A DNA stretch of 64,000 bases, taken from positions 558,001-622,000 of the forward strand of contig NC_015276.1 of NCBI RefSeq assembly GCF_000192865.1, read 5' to 3'. A program made the position numbers and the translations under genes. Each line of letters starts with the position of its first letter. Within the stretch, counting starts at the first letter, position 1. Shown in pieces: positions 9,279-17,259 of the stretch. Origin of the DNA: Marinomonas mediterranea MMB-1. GTDB taxonomy: Bacteria; Pseudomonadota; Gammaproteobacteria; Pseudomonadales; Marinomonadaceae. The notes beneath the pieces were generated by a model. It had not been told where the DNA came from and made no database searches. It worked only from the letters and a program-made list of their open reading frames with translations.

Positions 9279-9522
9279 ATTAAGCGGTTCTCCTTATTAG
9301 TTGTAGCCACATTGCGAAACTTGCCAAGCGTTATCCACAAGCTGAAGCCAGAAGACTTGCTCACACCTTCCTTAACTTTAACAGTTCAGTGTTAAAGGCG
9401 CGTGGATAAGTTACTTTTAGCTGAACTAGGTCAAGATTTAAAACGGGCTTTCACGCTTATTTTTTGATTCTAATGATCGGCCTTGTTTGTTTATGTACTC
9501 TTTGTAAGGTGAGATACCGACT
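9279..9522. other. Intergenic region between lldP and the COG0523 operon
   Basis: No coding region is supported here. The part next to 9279 must hold the lldP promoter and leader on the minus strand. I see no strong hairpin with a T-run. The right-hand end runs into the promoter at 9523-9555. Confidence 0.5.
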
Positions 9523-9555
9523 TTGATAAAACTAGTTTGTTATGTTATAACGTAA
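9523..9555 (+). promoter_or_regulatory. Promoter with Zur-box-like palindrome for the COG0523-DUF1826 operon
   Basis: TTGATA (9523-9528) and TATAAC (9546-9551) are separated by 17 bases, a good sigma-70 promoter. The palindrome TTATGTTATAACGTAA (9540-9555; one mismatched pair) covers the -10 box and resembles proteobacterial Zur boxes built on TGTTATA/TATAACA. Zur would block transcription when zinc is plentiful. Zur binding is inferred from this resemblance and from the COG0523 gene downstream. Confidence 0.6.
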
Positions 9556-9598
9556 TCATAAAATCTAGAAAATTATCGCCTTCTAAGTGGTCACATCT

Positions 9599-10810
9599 AT
9601 GCAATCTATCAATAAAAAACTGCCAGTTACGGTGTTATCTGGCTTCCTTGGGGCAGGTAAAACCACTGTTCTAAGCCATATTCTGAACAATAGAAATAAC
9701 CTTAAAGTCGCTGTCATTGTGAATGACATGAGTGAAATTAACCTAGACGCCGCGTTTGTCCAGCAAGAAGTTTCTCTAAGTCGTGGAGAAGAAAAACTGG
9801 TGGAAATGAGCAATGGCTGTATTTGTTGTACATTGCGTGAAGATCTTCTTCTTGAAGTCAGAAAGCTTGCTGAGGGTGGTCGTTTTGACTACTTAGTGAT
9901 CGAGTCGACGGGTATTTCTGAGCCATTACCAGTCGCTGAAACCTTCACCTTTGCCGACGAAGATGGCGTTAGCCTTTCTGATATCGCGACATTGGATACG
10001 ATGGTGACCGTAATCGACGCTGTTAACTTTCTCAAAGACTACGAACAAGGTAAATACCTTTCTGATGTTGGTGAAAGCTTAGGCGAAGAGGATGAACGCA
10101 GTGTGTCTGATCTGCTTGTCGATCAAGTGGAATTCTCAGACATTTTGCTGGTCTCTAAAACGGACTTAGTGTCAGAGAAAGAGCTGGCTAAACTGACGGC
10201 AATCTTACGTACGCTCAATACAGAGGCCGATATTGTCCCCATTCAAGCTGGCAACATTGCCATTGATCGCATACTTGGGACTGGTAAATTCAGCTTTGAA
10301 AAAGCGCAACAGTCAGCGGGTTGGCTGAAAGAAATGCGAGGTGAGCATGTACCGGAAACCGAAGAGTATGGAATAGGAAGTTTCTCATACATTGCACGCA
10401 AGCCATTTCACCCTGAGAAATTCTATAACTTACTTCACAATACAAAAGAGTACGGCAAGCTGATTCGCTCGAAAGGCTACTTTTGGTTGGCGTCTCGACC
10501 ACAGTTTGCAGGTCAATGGAGTCAGGCAGGCGGCGTCGCTCAATATGGCTTTGCGGGTATGTTTTGGCGCGCAGTTCCGAAAGAGCGCTGGCCGCAAGAT
10601 CAAGAGTCTATCGATATCATCATGAAAGACTGGCATGAACCATTTGGTGATATGCGACAGGAGCTGGTGTTTATCGGACAAGAGCTGGATAAAGACGCGA
10701 TGATCAAGGCGCTAGACCAATGTTTGCTGTCTGAAGAAGAGTTGCTAGAAGGACAGGAATACTGGCGTGGATTGTCAGATCCATTTCCAAAATGGGAGGA
10801 GGTCGCGTGA
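9599..10810 (+). CDS. COG0523 (CobW/ZigA/YeiR-like) metal-chaperone GTPase
   Basis: From the ATG the protein has 403 residues; an in-frame GTG at 9587 is an alternative start. The GTPase domain has Walker A GFLGAGKT (residues 15-22), the metal-binding GCICC motif (73-77), ESTGISEP and the SKTD base-recognition motif. The C-terminal CobW_C domain follows at about 265-370. COG0523 proteins use GTP to handle metal ions, and the zinc-starvation-induced subgroup is often linked to Zur. Here a Zur-box-like site overlaps the promoter and a DUF1826 gene is coupled downstream, both consistent with a zinc-deficiency role. Substrate and client enzyme are not known. Confidence 0.9.
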   Translation: MQSINKKLPVTVLSGFLGAGKTTVLSHILNNRNNLKVAVIVNDMSEINLDAAFVQQEVSLSRGEEKLVEMSNGCICCTLREDLLLEVRKLAEGGRFDYLVIESTGISEPLPVAETFTFADEDGVSLSDIATLDTMVTVIDAVNFLKDYEQGKYLSDVGESLGEEDERSVSDLLVDQVEFSDILLVSKTDLVSEKELAKLTAILRTLNTEADIVPIQAGNIAIDRILGTGKFSFEKAQQSAGWLKEMRGEHVPETEEYGIGSFSYIARKPFHPEKFYNLLHNTKEYGKLIRSKGYFWLASRPQFAGQWSQAGGVAQYGFAGMFWRAVPKERWPQDQESIDIIMKDWHEPFGDMRQELVFIGQELDKDAMIKALDQCLLSEEELLEGQEYWRGLSDPFPKWEEVA

Positions 10811-11499
10811 GTCTTATCGCTCAACTCTTAAATGAAAAGGCCCTACCGGAAATTGTGCCATCTCAATCCAGCCGTCTTGTAAATGAGCTGGTGGATATTG
10901 CTCAGATTTACGAAGATGAGCTGAACTTCGTTGCTTGGGAACGCACGCTAGAGCCTTCACTAATTAACGCCGTTGAGACATTAGTCTCGATCCTGAGTGA
11001 ACGTCCAAAGCTACTGTCACACAGTGAAACCGTCTCGGTCGAAAACGTCGAAACGACGTTACAACGGGTTTTCCCTGAGTGCGAAGGTCGTGACCTTATT
11101 ATCGAAGATATTCGCTTATTGCTCGAGGCTTTTTGCTGTTTGTTTGAGCTTGAACAAGTCGGTTTACGAATTTCTTTAGTGAAGCGGGCAATGTGTCCTC
11201 GTTTTCACGTTGATCAGGTGCCTTGCCGCCTGATCACCACCTACTGCGGGCCAGCAACGCAATGGCTTGAAAACTCCGATATAAGCAGAGCAAAATTGGG
11301 CCGAGGAAATGGCGGATTGCCAGATGAGCACTCGGGGCTCGTTTCAAAAGATGCGACTGTTTTTCAACTTAAAGCGGGCGATGTTGGTTTATTAAAGGGC
11401 GAAAAGTGGTATGAAAACGAAGGCAGAGGCATCGTGCATCGGTCTCCCGAAGTGCAAGCGAACGAAGCTCGACTTATTCTCACATTTGATTTCGCTTAG
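10807..11499 (+). CDS. DUF1826 domain protein, coupled to COG0523 GTPase
   Basis: The protein has 230 residues from a GTG start that overlaps the previous stop (GTGA). A GGAGGAGGT ribosome-binding site lies just before it, which is why I prefer this start to the ATG at 10792. The C-terminal half carries the motif CPRFHVDQVPCRLITTYCGP, with closely spaced Cys, His and Asp residues that look like metal ligands. DUF1826 has no established biochemical function that I know of. It occurs next to COG0523 GTPases, so a role in zinc limitation is plausible but unproven. Confidence 0.8.
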   Translation: MSLIAQLLNEKALPEIVPSQSSRLVNELVDIAQIYEDELNFVAWERTLEPSLINAVETLVSILSERPKLLSHSETVSVENVETTLQRVFPECEGRDLIIEDIRLLLEAFCCLFELEQVGLRISLVKRAMCPRFHVDQVPCRLITTYCGPATQWLENSDISRAKLGRGNGGLPDEHSGLVSKDATVFQLKAGDVGLLKGEKWYENEGRGIVHRSPEVQANEARLILTFDFA

Positions 11500-11611
11500 C
11501 GTCTTTAAAACTTTCTCGCTTTTTACGAATTTAAAGTCAGCCTTTTATTTTATTGTTTTACCTATTCTATTCATTAACGCAATTTATTTACGAACTGGTA
11601 GAGACGGTAAA

Positions 11612-12067
11612 ATGAAAGGCTATTTTATATCGACAGAGGCGTCATTATTTGATTTTGATACGATTTACTCGTTTTTGTCTGAGAGCTATTGGGCAAAAGG
11701 CATCCCTTCTGAGACCCTAAAAAAAGCAATAGAAAATTCTCTGTGTTTTGCTGTGTTCGCCGAATCAGACCGTTCTACTATACAGCACCCTCCTAAACAA
11801 ATTGGTTTTGCCAGAATGGTGACCGATAAAGCGACGTTTGCGTATCTTGCTGACGTGTTTATTTTAGAAGCGTATCGTGGGAAAGGTTTGTCTAAGTTTT
11901 TAATGGAAAACATCGTGTCCCATCCTGACCTTCAGGGGTTGCGTCGTATTATGCTTGCAACAAAAGACGCTCATACTTTGTACACGAAATACGGCTTTGA
12001 GCCATTAGAGCAAGTGGATCGCATAATGCAGATTTGGAACCCAAGCGTCTACTCAGATTTAAATTAA
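11612..12067 (+). CDS. GNAT-family N-acetyltransferase
   Basis: From ATG 11612 (ribosome-binding sequence GAGACGG just upstream) the protein has 151 residues; the frame extends upstream to 11411 but overlaps DUF1826 and lacks family character there. The acetyl-CoA-binding motif A reads VFILEAYRGKGLSKFLMENIV, followed by IMLATKDAHTLYTKYGFEPL, the usual end of the GNAT fold. It would transfer acetyl from acetyl-CoA to an amine on an unknown small molecule or protein. It follows the DUF1826 gene by 112 bases and may be in the same transcript. Confidence 0.85.
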   Translation: MKGYFISTEASLFDFDTIYSFLSESYWAKGIPSETLKKAIENSLCFAVFAESDRSTIQHPPKQIGFARMVTDKATFAYLADVFILEAYRGKGLSKFLMENIVSHPDLQGLRRIMLATKDAHTLYTKYGFEPLEQVDRIMQIWNPSVYSDLN

Positions 12068-12170
12068 ATGGAATTTATAATCAATTTTTAGAATGTTTTA
12101 TTCATTTTTGAGGTTTGTCAGGGTTAAAATAGAGCAGATGAGGCATACTGTGCCCCGAGTGGAGACTGTC

Positions 12171-12485
12171 TTAGCCTAAGCTCTGAATAGAGCGGTAAAG
12201 GTCGACGGCTTCTTCGTTGCTTAATCCTGTGACACGCGAAAACCTTCCGATGCTGCTGGAAACTTGGACAAAATCCTGCTCTTCCTGCAATTCGGATGCT
12301 GTATTTTCAGTTCCCTCTTTAGAGCGCTGAAGCAGTTCTTGTGAAGCAGAAGTGAGTGTTACCTCATCCTTTTCTGGAGGGTAGCGGTCAGCAGCATCTC
12401 GATTAGTAGTCGCCTTATTCAGGTTATACAGAGATTGCTGATAGAGGTTTAGTCCTTCACTTGAATTAATAGTCATAGCGTTCAC
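12171..12485 (-). CDS. Hypothetical small acidic protein
   Basis: I do not recognise this 104-residue protein. It is hydrophilic, has no signal peptide or membrane segment, and is rich in Glu, Ser and Gln. The middle reads EVTLTSASQELLQRSKEGT, slightly like anti-sigma FlgM or flagellar-associated proteins, but the match is too short to assign. The C-terminus (TGLSNEEAVDLYRSIQSLG) looks like an amphipathic helix pair. The upstream GTGAACGCT-type ribosome-binding region (minus strand) and divergent spacing from nhaD support a real gene. ATG codons at residues 1 and 4 are both possible starts. Confidence 0.6.
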   Translation of the reverse strand: MNAMTINSSEGLNLYQQSLYNLNKATTNRDAADRYPPEKDEVTLTSASQELLQRSKEGTENTASELQEEQDFVQVSSSIGRFSRVTGLSNEEAVDLYRSIQSLG

Positions 12486-12530
12486 CGTGAATTAGACGCA
12501 CGATAATATTAGTATTGGTTAGACTTGTTC

Positions 12531-12560
12531 AAAAAGCAAACAATAAATGTTTGCTTTTTT
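12531..12560 (+). terminator. Terminator-like hairpin in the leader of nhaD
   Basis: AAAAAGCAAACA (12531-12542) pairs perfectly with TGTTTGCTTTTT (12548-12559) around a 5-base loop, and the T-run continues to 12560. It faces nhaD, 164 bases before the ATG, between two divergent genes where no plus-strand gene ends. It could be a leader attenuator, or only insulation of the minus-strand gene. Confidence 0.55.
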
Positions 12561-12723
12561 GTACTTTTCTTTCAAAAAAGACTGATTGTACTAATTTTTT
12601 GTAATGAATTTTCAAAAAAAAGCCGTACAAAAGGTAGGCGATTCTATAGAAGCTTTGTAGAATGTGCTCGCTGCGTTCTGGAGAAGGCGCAAAATAATAA
12701 TTTTTCCCATTGAGGTTCGTTAA

Positions 12724-13983
12724 ATGCCTGCTTTATTGCAATTTATATTAATTGGCTTAGCTGTTATTGCATTGCTCGGTGTCGTTTTGGAAGACGTGAT
12801 TCACGTTAACAAAGCCAAAGTGACCCTGTTTTTAGGTACGCTATCTTGGTTTTTGCTGTTTATTTTCCACGATGCGGGTCACGAAGGTGCTGTAAATGAA
12901 GGCTTCTTAGAGAATATATCTGAGATCGCCAGCCTTTGGCTATTTTTGGTTGCAGCGATGACATTCGTGGCCTACCTCAATAAAAAAGGCATGATTGAAA
13001 ACTTGATTCACCTCTTTTTGCCTAAGCAAATAAGTGAGCGAAGGCTTCTATTTTTGACCGCGATTTTCTGTTTTGTGTTCTCTTCTTTGGCGGATAACAT
13101 CACAGCAACGTTAGTGTCTGTCACACTGATTCTCTCATTGAACCTTTCGACCAAGAAAACAGTGCGTTTCGCGACATTGGTGGTTTTTTCGGTTAACTCT
13201 GGTGGTGTGTCTTTGATCACCGGTGACGTAACAACCTTAATGATCTTCTTGGCGAATAAAGTCAGTATTCTTGATTTGTTGATGCTCTCTTTACCTGCGT
13301 TTGTTGCGGTACTTGCGTTAGCGATCCTTTTGTCACGTGGTATGACCGAAACGGTCAATGTCCAAATCCGCAGAACGGATGTACGTGGCGTGGATTTAGC
13401 GATTGCCGGCATCTTTTTGACGACGATCATCGGCACGATTGTTTCGAATGTCTTGTTTAATATCCCTCCTGTATTGACGTTCTTACTTGGTCTGTCCGTT
13501 ATGTTCCTTGTGGCGCGTTTTTATGGCGAAGACGAAGACGAAACGCCGATTCTTGAGTACATTCGTGTTATCGAATTCGAAACATTATTGTTCTTCCTTG
13601 GTATCTTGCTACTCGTTGGCATGCTCAAAGAGATCGAAGTTTTGGACGCATTGGTTAGAATGTACGAAGTGCTTCCTCCTGTTGTTGCAAACTACATAAT
13701 GGGTGTACTGTCGGCTGCAATCGATAACGTTCCGCTAACCGCTGCACTGCTTAAAGCGGGTATTACCATGTCTGAAGCAGAATGGTTAGGGTTAACCTAT
13801 GCGGTAGGCGTTGGTGGTTCTCTGTTAGTGATTGGTTCTGCGGCGGGGATCGTGGCGATGAGTAAGGTGTCGGGTCTTACCTTTGGTTCATACGCTCGAT
13901 ACAGCTTCTTGTTATTGATTGTTTATACCGTCGGTTATGCTGCTTCTATGTTCTTAGCCGAGACTGTACTCGGAGCAGGTTAG
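12724..13983 (+). CDS. nhaD: NhaD-type sodium/proton antiporter
   Basis: This inner-membrane protein has 419 residues and about twelve membrane segments. It starts with MPALLQFILIGLAVIALLG and has the NhaD motifs SSLADNITATLVS, FSVNSGGVSLITGDVTTLM and IDNVPLTAALLKAG, with membrane-embedded Asp and Asn residues that bind sodium. NhaD exchanges cytoplasmic Na+ or Li+ for external H+ and is typical of marine and halophilic bacteria. It is convergent with the six-gene Mrp antiporter operon, and the two share a strong hairpin terminator, so the region is a sodium-homeostasis locus. Confidence 0.93.
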   Translation: MPALLQFILIGLAVIALLGVVLEDVIHVNKAKVTLFLGTLSWFLLFIFHDAGHEGAVNEGFLENISEIASLWLFLVAAMTFVAYLNKKGMIENLIHLFLPKQISERRLLFLTAIFCFVFSSLADNITATLVSVTLILSLNLSTKKTVRFATLVVFSVNSGGVSLITGDVTTLMIFLANKVSILDLLMLSLPAFVAVLALAILLSRGMTETVNVQIRRTDVRGVDLAIAGIFLTTIIGTIVSNVLFNIPPVLTFLLGLSVMFLVARFYGEDEDETPILEYIRVIEFETLLFFLGILLLVGMLKEIEVLDALVRMYEVLPPVVANYIMGVLSAAIDNVPLTAALLKAGITMSEAEWLGLTYAVGVGGSLLVIGSAAGIVAMSKVSGLTFGSYARYSFLLLIVYTVGYAASMFLAETVLGAG

Positions 13984-14105
13984 ACAGGATTGGAATGTCT
14001 TCTGTGGATACATAACTGCGTTTTCCACAGAAGAACATGACGGTTTATGGAACATGCTGTTAATAGCAAGAGCTCTAGTAAAAGCAATAGTAAAAAGCGC
14101 TCTAT

Positions 14106-14144
14106 AAAAAAGGCCAGCTTGATGTTTATCAAGCTGGCCTTTTT
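14106..14144. terminator. Bidirectional terminator between nhaD and the mrp operon
   Basis: A perfect 17-bp stem (left arm ending at 14123, right arm 14128-14144) with a GTTT loop. An A-run comes before it and a T-run after it, so it can stop transcripts from both sides. Confidence 0.85.
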
Positions 14145-14205
14145 ATTAACTGATGGCTAGTGAGATGCTGTCTAAGTTTAGGTAAGTTCAGACGAGATCA
14201 ACGCG

Positions 14206-14613
14206 TTAAACGTTTTTCTCCTGCGTGCTGTCCTTTCGCTCATCCACTAATTCCGGTGCTCGGCGCTCCTTAATGGTCTCCATTAGCTCTTGGCCTTTGG
14301 TTTTATCAATCGCCTTTGTCTCATGATGTAGCGCCGTTTTAGCAATCATATTGGCCGCAACCGGTGCTGTTATCAATAAGAACAAGGTAATCAGTAACTC
14401 ATTCACAGAGAACGTCGACTGACTGAATGAGTGATAAACCATCGAAGCGATCAACACGCCGCTTATGCCTAAAGTAGACGCTTTAGTCGGTGCATGCAGT
14501 CGGGTATAGATATCCGGTAAGCGTGCAAGACCTATCGAACCGACCAGTAAAAATATGCCGCCAAATACAAGAAGAACACTGACAACGGCTTCAACAAAAA
14601 ATGACATAGTCAA
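14206..14613 (-). CDS. mrpG: Mrp-type Na+/H+ antiporter subunit G
   Basis: The protein has 135 residues and three membrane helices, with the MnhG motif GSIGLARLPDIYTRLHAPTKASTLG. The tail after about residue 100 is hydrophilic and charged. It is the last gene of the operon, five bases after mrpF, and ends at the shared terminator. MrpG is a small structural subunit of the multi-subunit cation/proton antiporter in the inner membrane. Confidence 0.92.
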   Translation of the reverse strand: MTMSFFVEAVVSVLLVFGGIFLLVGSIGLARLPDIYTRLHAPTKASTLGISGVLIASMVYHSFSQSTFSVNELLITLFLLITAPVAANMIAKTALHHETKAIDKTKGQELMETIKERRAPELVDERKDSTQEKNV

Positions 14614-14618
14614 TTCTC

Positions 14619-14888
14619 CTATTCAATAATATCGCCACGAAGTAAGTACTTACAAAGCGCTGCGGTACTGACAAAACCAAGCATGGCGATCAAGAGCGCC
14701 GCCTCAAAGTACAGAGCAGTGCCCATATAAATACCGTACAACATGATTAATGCGATGGTATTGATGTACATGGTGTCGAGCGCGAGAATTCTGTCGGACA
14801 GTTTAGGTCCAACCATCAAACGCCATAAATTTAGAAATAGTGCGATACATATGAAAATGGCAACGATAAAAATAGCCCAATCTAGCAT
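14619..14888 (-). CDS. mrpF: Mrp-type Na+/H+ antiporter subunit F
   Basis: The protein has 89 residues and three membrane helices, with the family motif GPKLSDRILALDTM at about 28-41. It overlaps the end of mrpE by seven bases. MrpF is a small membrane subunit required for assembly and activity of the antiporter. Confidence 0.92.
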   Translation of the reverse strand: MLDWAIFIVAIFICIALFLNLWRLMVGPKLSDRILALDTMYINTIALIMLYGIYMGTALYFEAALLIAMLGFVSTAALCKYLLRGDIIE

Positions 14889-15367
14889 CCTAAAATCTCC
14901 TTGATCGGTGCCTCATAGCGTTTCTTGACCATATCAACCAGCTCGCTTTCATTGGTTAAATGTAATGCGTGAACATATAACCATTGTTTGTCTTCTGAGA
15001 TTTCAGCACTGACGGTGCCCGGTGTAAGTGACACCGTACTCGCTAGAATCGTAATGCCTAAGTCTGAGCTCATCTCAATCGGAATTGCGACAAACCCAGG
15101 TTGAAGTTTTTTCAGTGGGCCGACAACCAATAGCGCGACTTCGAAATTGGCGGTAATAATATCGCCTAAGACCATAAAGAAGTAACGAACCGCTAAAAAC
15201 GGTTTTTTGATCTTCTGATGCTCATCACGCATTCCAGACACGATAAGAGGAATGGTTATCGCGAAAAATAACGCCAGCACCATGTGACCGACACTGACCG
15301 AGTTATTAAGCATCAGCCAGACCACAAAAAGCAGTAAGCTGTGCATCGGCATAGGTAGAAGACGCAT
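14882..15367 (-). CDS. mrpE: Mrp-type Na+/H+ antiporter subunit E
   Basis: The protein has 161 residues, with hydrophobic N-terminal helices and a cytoplasmic C-terminal domain. The conserved stretch STVSLTPGTVSAEISEDKQW identifies MrpE/MnhE. It overlaps mrpD by one base and mrpF by seven, which shows tight translational coupling in the complex. Confidence 0.92.
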   Translation of the reverse strand: MRLLPMPMHSLLLFVVWLMLNNSVSVGHMVLALFFAITIPLIVSGMRDEHQKIKKPFLAVRYFFMVLGDIITANFEVALLVVGPLKKLQPGFVAIPIEMSSDLGITILASTVSLTPGTVSAEISEDKQWLYVHALHLTNESELVDMVKKRYEAPIKEILGC

Positions 15368-16890
15368 TACTGAGCTCCTCCTGTTTGAATCGATGGAAGT
15401 AGCGGGAAGACAGATTGGTTAGGATCGTGTAAGCCGTTTGCTGCATGTTGGGCGATTTCGACGATGGGCCCACCAAACAGAACCAATAATGGAGAAGCTG
15501 CCATCAGCAAGAACACCGCAATGAGTTGAATGTTCGTTGCGATAGGCGCGTCATCTTGCACGCCGCCAGAATGACGCCAGAAAAGCGTCGTACCCGCTCT
15601 AGAGAGCGAGATAAGCGCTGCTAAGCTACTAATGAGCATAATGGGCCAAACCCAGATCATTTCTGCGGTTGATTGCGCCGCTTGCAGGATCAAGATCTTG
15701 CCAACGAAGCCAGACAGAGGCGGCATACCAACCAAGCCAATGGCTCCCATAGCGAACGCAATACCTAAAATAACAGGCTGTTTGAGCGCCTTTGAACGCA
15801 CGAAACGATCTTCTGCTTTACCACGTTGCTTCGAAATAATATCAGCAACCAAGAACAGACCTGCGGTAATAACGGTACTGTGTAATAAGTAATACAGCGC
15901 CGCGCCAGTTGCTTCTTCACTTTGCATCGCCGCACAGACTAATAAACTACCTGCGGACAGAACCACCATGTTCGCAACGAGTAACTTCAGGGTCGGTGCC
16001 GCAAATGCGCCGATCGTCCCGATACAAATAGTAAGCAAAGCCAATGGCCATAACCAAGCTTGTGCCATATTCGCCAGCTCACCTGCATGATCACCGAAGA
16101 TCATAATGTGAACTCGGAAAATACTGTAAATACCGACTTTCGTCATAATGGCAAATATCGCAGCAACGGGAGCGCTGGCACTGGCATAGGTGCGAGGCAG
16201 CCAAAATTGCAACGGCAACAGCGCCGACTTTAGACCGAACACGACCAAGAGCATAGACGCGCCAATTTCTGCCAATATCGCATTACTCTCATCTAAAGTA
16301 CTGACTTTAGCGGCCATGTCGGCCATATTGAGTGTACCAAGCGTGCCATACAAGATGCCTAATCCAAATAGGAAAACACTCGATCCCACTAGGTTTAGAA
16401 TCACGTAATGCATGGTCGCTTGCGTCTTTTGTTTTCCGCCACCATGAATCAACAACGCATAAGATGCGATTAATAAGACTTCGAAGAATACAAAGAGGTT
16501 AAACGCGTCACCGGTTAAAAAGGCGCCGTTGATCCCCATGACTTGAAACATAAACAACGGATGGAAATAAGCACCTTCTTTATCGTCTCCTGCGCAGCCA
16601 TATAAATGAGCGCAAAAAGCCAAAAAGACACATAACAACACCAACAAGGTCGACATTGAATCGGCAACAAGCACAATACCAAAAGGTGCTTGCCAGTTAC
16701 CCAAAATATATTGAGTGGTACCTTGATCGTTGGTTTGTATCAGAAGCAGTGCCGCTACCACGATTTGTACCGCAAAAGAGGCGATTGCAAAGATACGCTG
16801 ACGGGCAAGAGTTGTACTAAACGGCGGCAGCAATAACAACGCACCCGTTAGCAGAGGTAAAATAATAGGGAGAATAGCAAGGTGCTGCAT
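15367..16890 (-). CDS. mrpD: Mrp-type Na+/H+ antiporter subunit D
   Basis: This protein has 507 residues and about fourteen membrane helices and belongs to the NuoL/M/N-like proton-translocating family. Motifs include FVFFEVLLIASYALL with the key membrane glutamate, LKSALLPLQFWLPRTYASASAPV with the conserved lysine, and GLVGMPPLSGFVGK. It is one of the two large ion-translocating subunits of the complex. Its start abuts the end of mrpC. Confidence 0.94.
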   Translation of the reverse strand: MQHLAILPIILPLLTGALLLLPPFSTTLARQRIFAIASFAVQIVVAALLLIQTNDQGTTQYILGNWQAPFGIVLVADSMSTLLVLLCVFLAFCAHLYGCAGDDKEGAYFHPLFMFQVMGINGAFLTGDAFNLFVFFEVLLIASYALLIHGGGKQKTQATMHYVILNLVGSSVFLFGLGILYGTLGTLNMADMAAKVSTLDESNAILAEIGASMLLVVFGLKSALLPLQFWLPRTYASASAPVAAIFAIMTKVGIYSIFRVHIMIFGDHAGELANMAQAWLWPLALLTICIGTIGAFAAPTLKLLVANMVVLSAGSLLVCAAMQSEEATGAALYYLLHSTVITAGLFLVADIISKQRGKAEDRFVRSKALKQPVILGIAFAMGAIGLVGMPPLSGFVGKILILQAAQSTAEMIWVWPIMLISSLAALISLSRAGTTLFWRHSGGVQDDAPIATNIQLIAVFLLMAASPLLVLFGGPIVEIAQHAANGLHDPNQSVFPLLPSIQTGGAQ

Positions 16891-17259
16891 TTAGCGCTGG
16901 CCTCCTTGTTTGCCAGTTTTTCGCGTTTCTGGAGGTGGTGGTAAACGTCCATCAACATGATCGTTGCCCAAATCTGCACGTGCTCTCATGGCCAAGATAA
17001 CGGCGAAAGCCGTCATCGCAAAACCGATTACAATGGCGGTTAGAACCAACGCTTGAGGAAGTGGGTCACTGTAGCTTTCTGATTGCCCTAACACGGCAGC
17101 AGCATCAAGCCTCAAGCGACCGCTAGCGAATAAAAATAAGTTTACGGCGTAAGACAGCATGGTCAGACCGACGACAACAGAGAAGCTTCGTCCACGCATC
17201 GTTAGAAAAATACCGCAGGCCGTTAAAATGCCAACGCAAAACGCGTATAACCCTTCCAT
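16891..17259 (-). CDS. mrpC: Mrp-type Na+/H+ antiporter subunit C
   Basis: The protein has 122 residues and three membrane helices and is related to NuoK. The motif DPLPQALVLTAIVIGFAMTAF is diagnostic of MrpC/MnhC. It overlaps the end of the mrpAB fusion by one base. The tail is Pro-rich and hydrophilic (RLPPPPETRKTGKQGGQR). Confidence 0.93.
   Translation of the reverse strand: MEGLYAFCVGILTACGIFLTMRGRSFSVVVGLTMLSYAVNLFLFASGRLRLDAAAVLGQSESYSDPLPQALVLTAIVIGFAMTAFAVILAMRARADLGNDHVDGRLPPPPETRKTGKQGGQR

Noticed and set aside
11411..11611. Upstream extension of the GNAT gene at 11612
   Set aside because: It overlaps DUF1826 and lies outside the GNAT domain; the internal ATG has a better ribosome-binding site.
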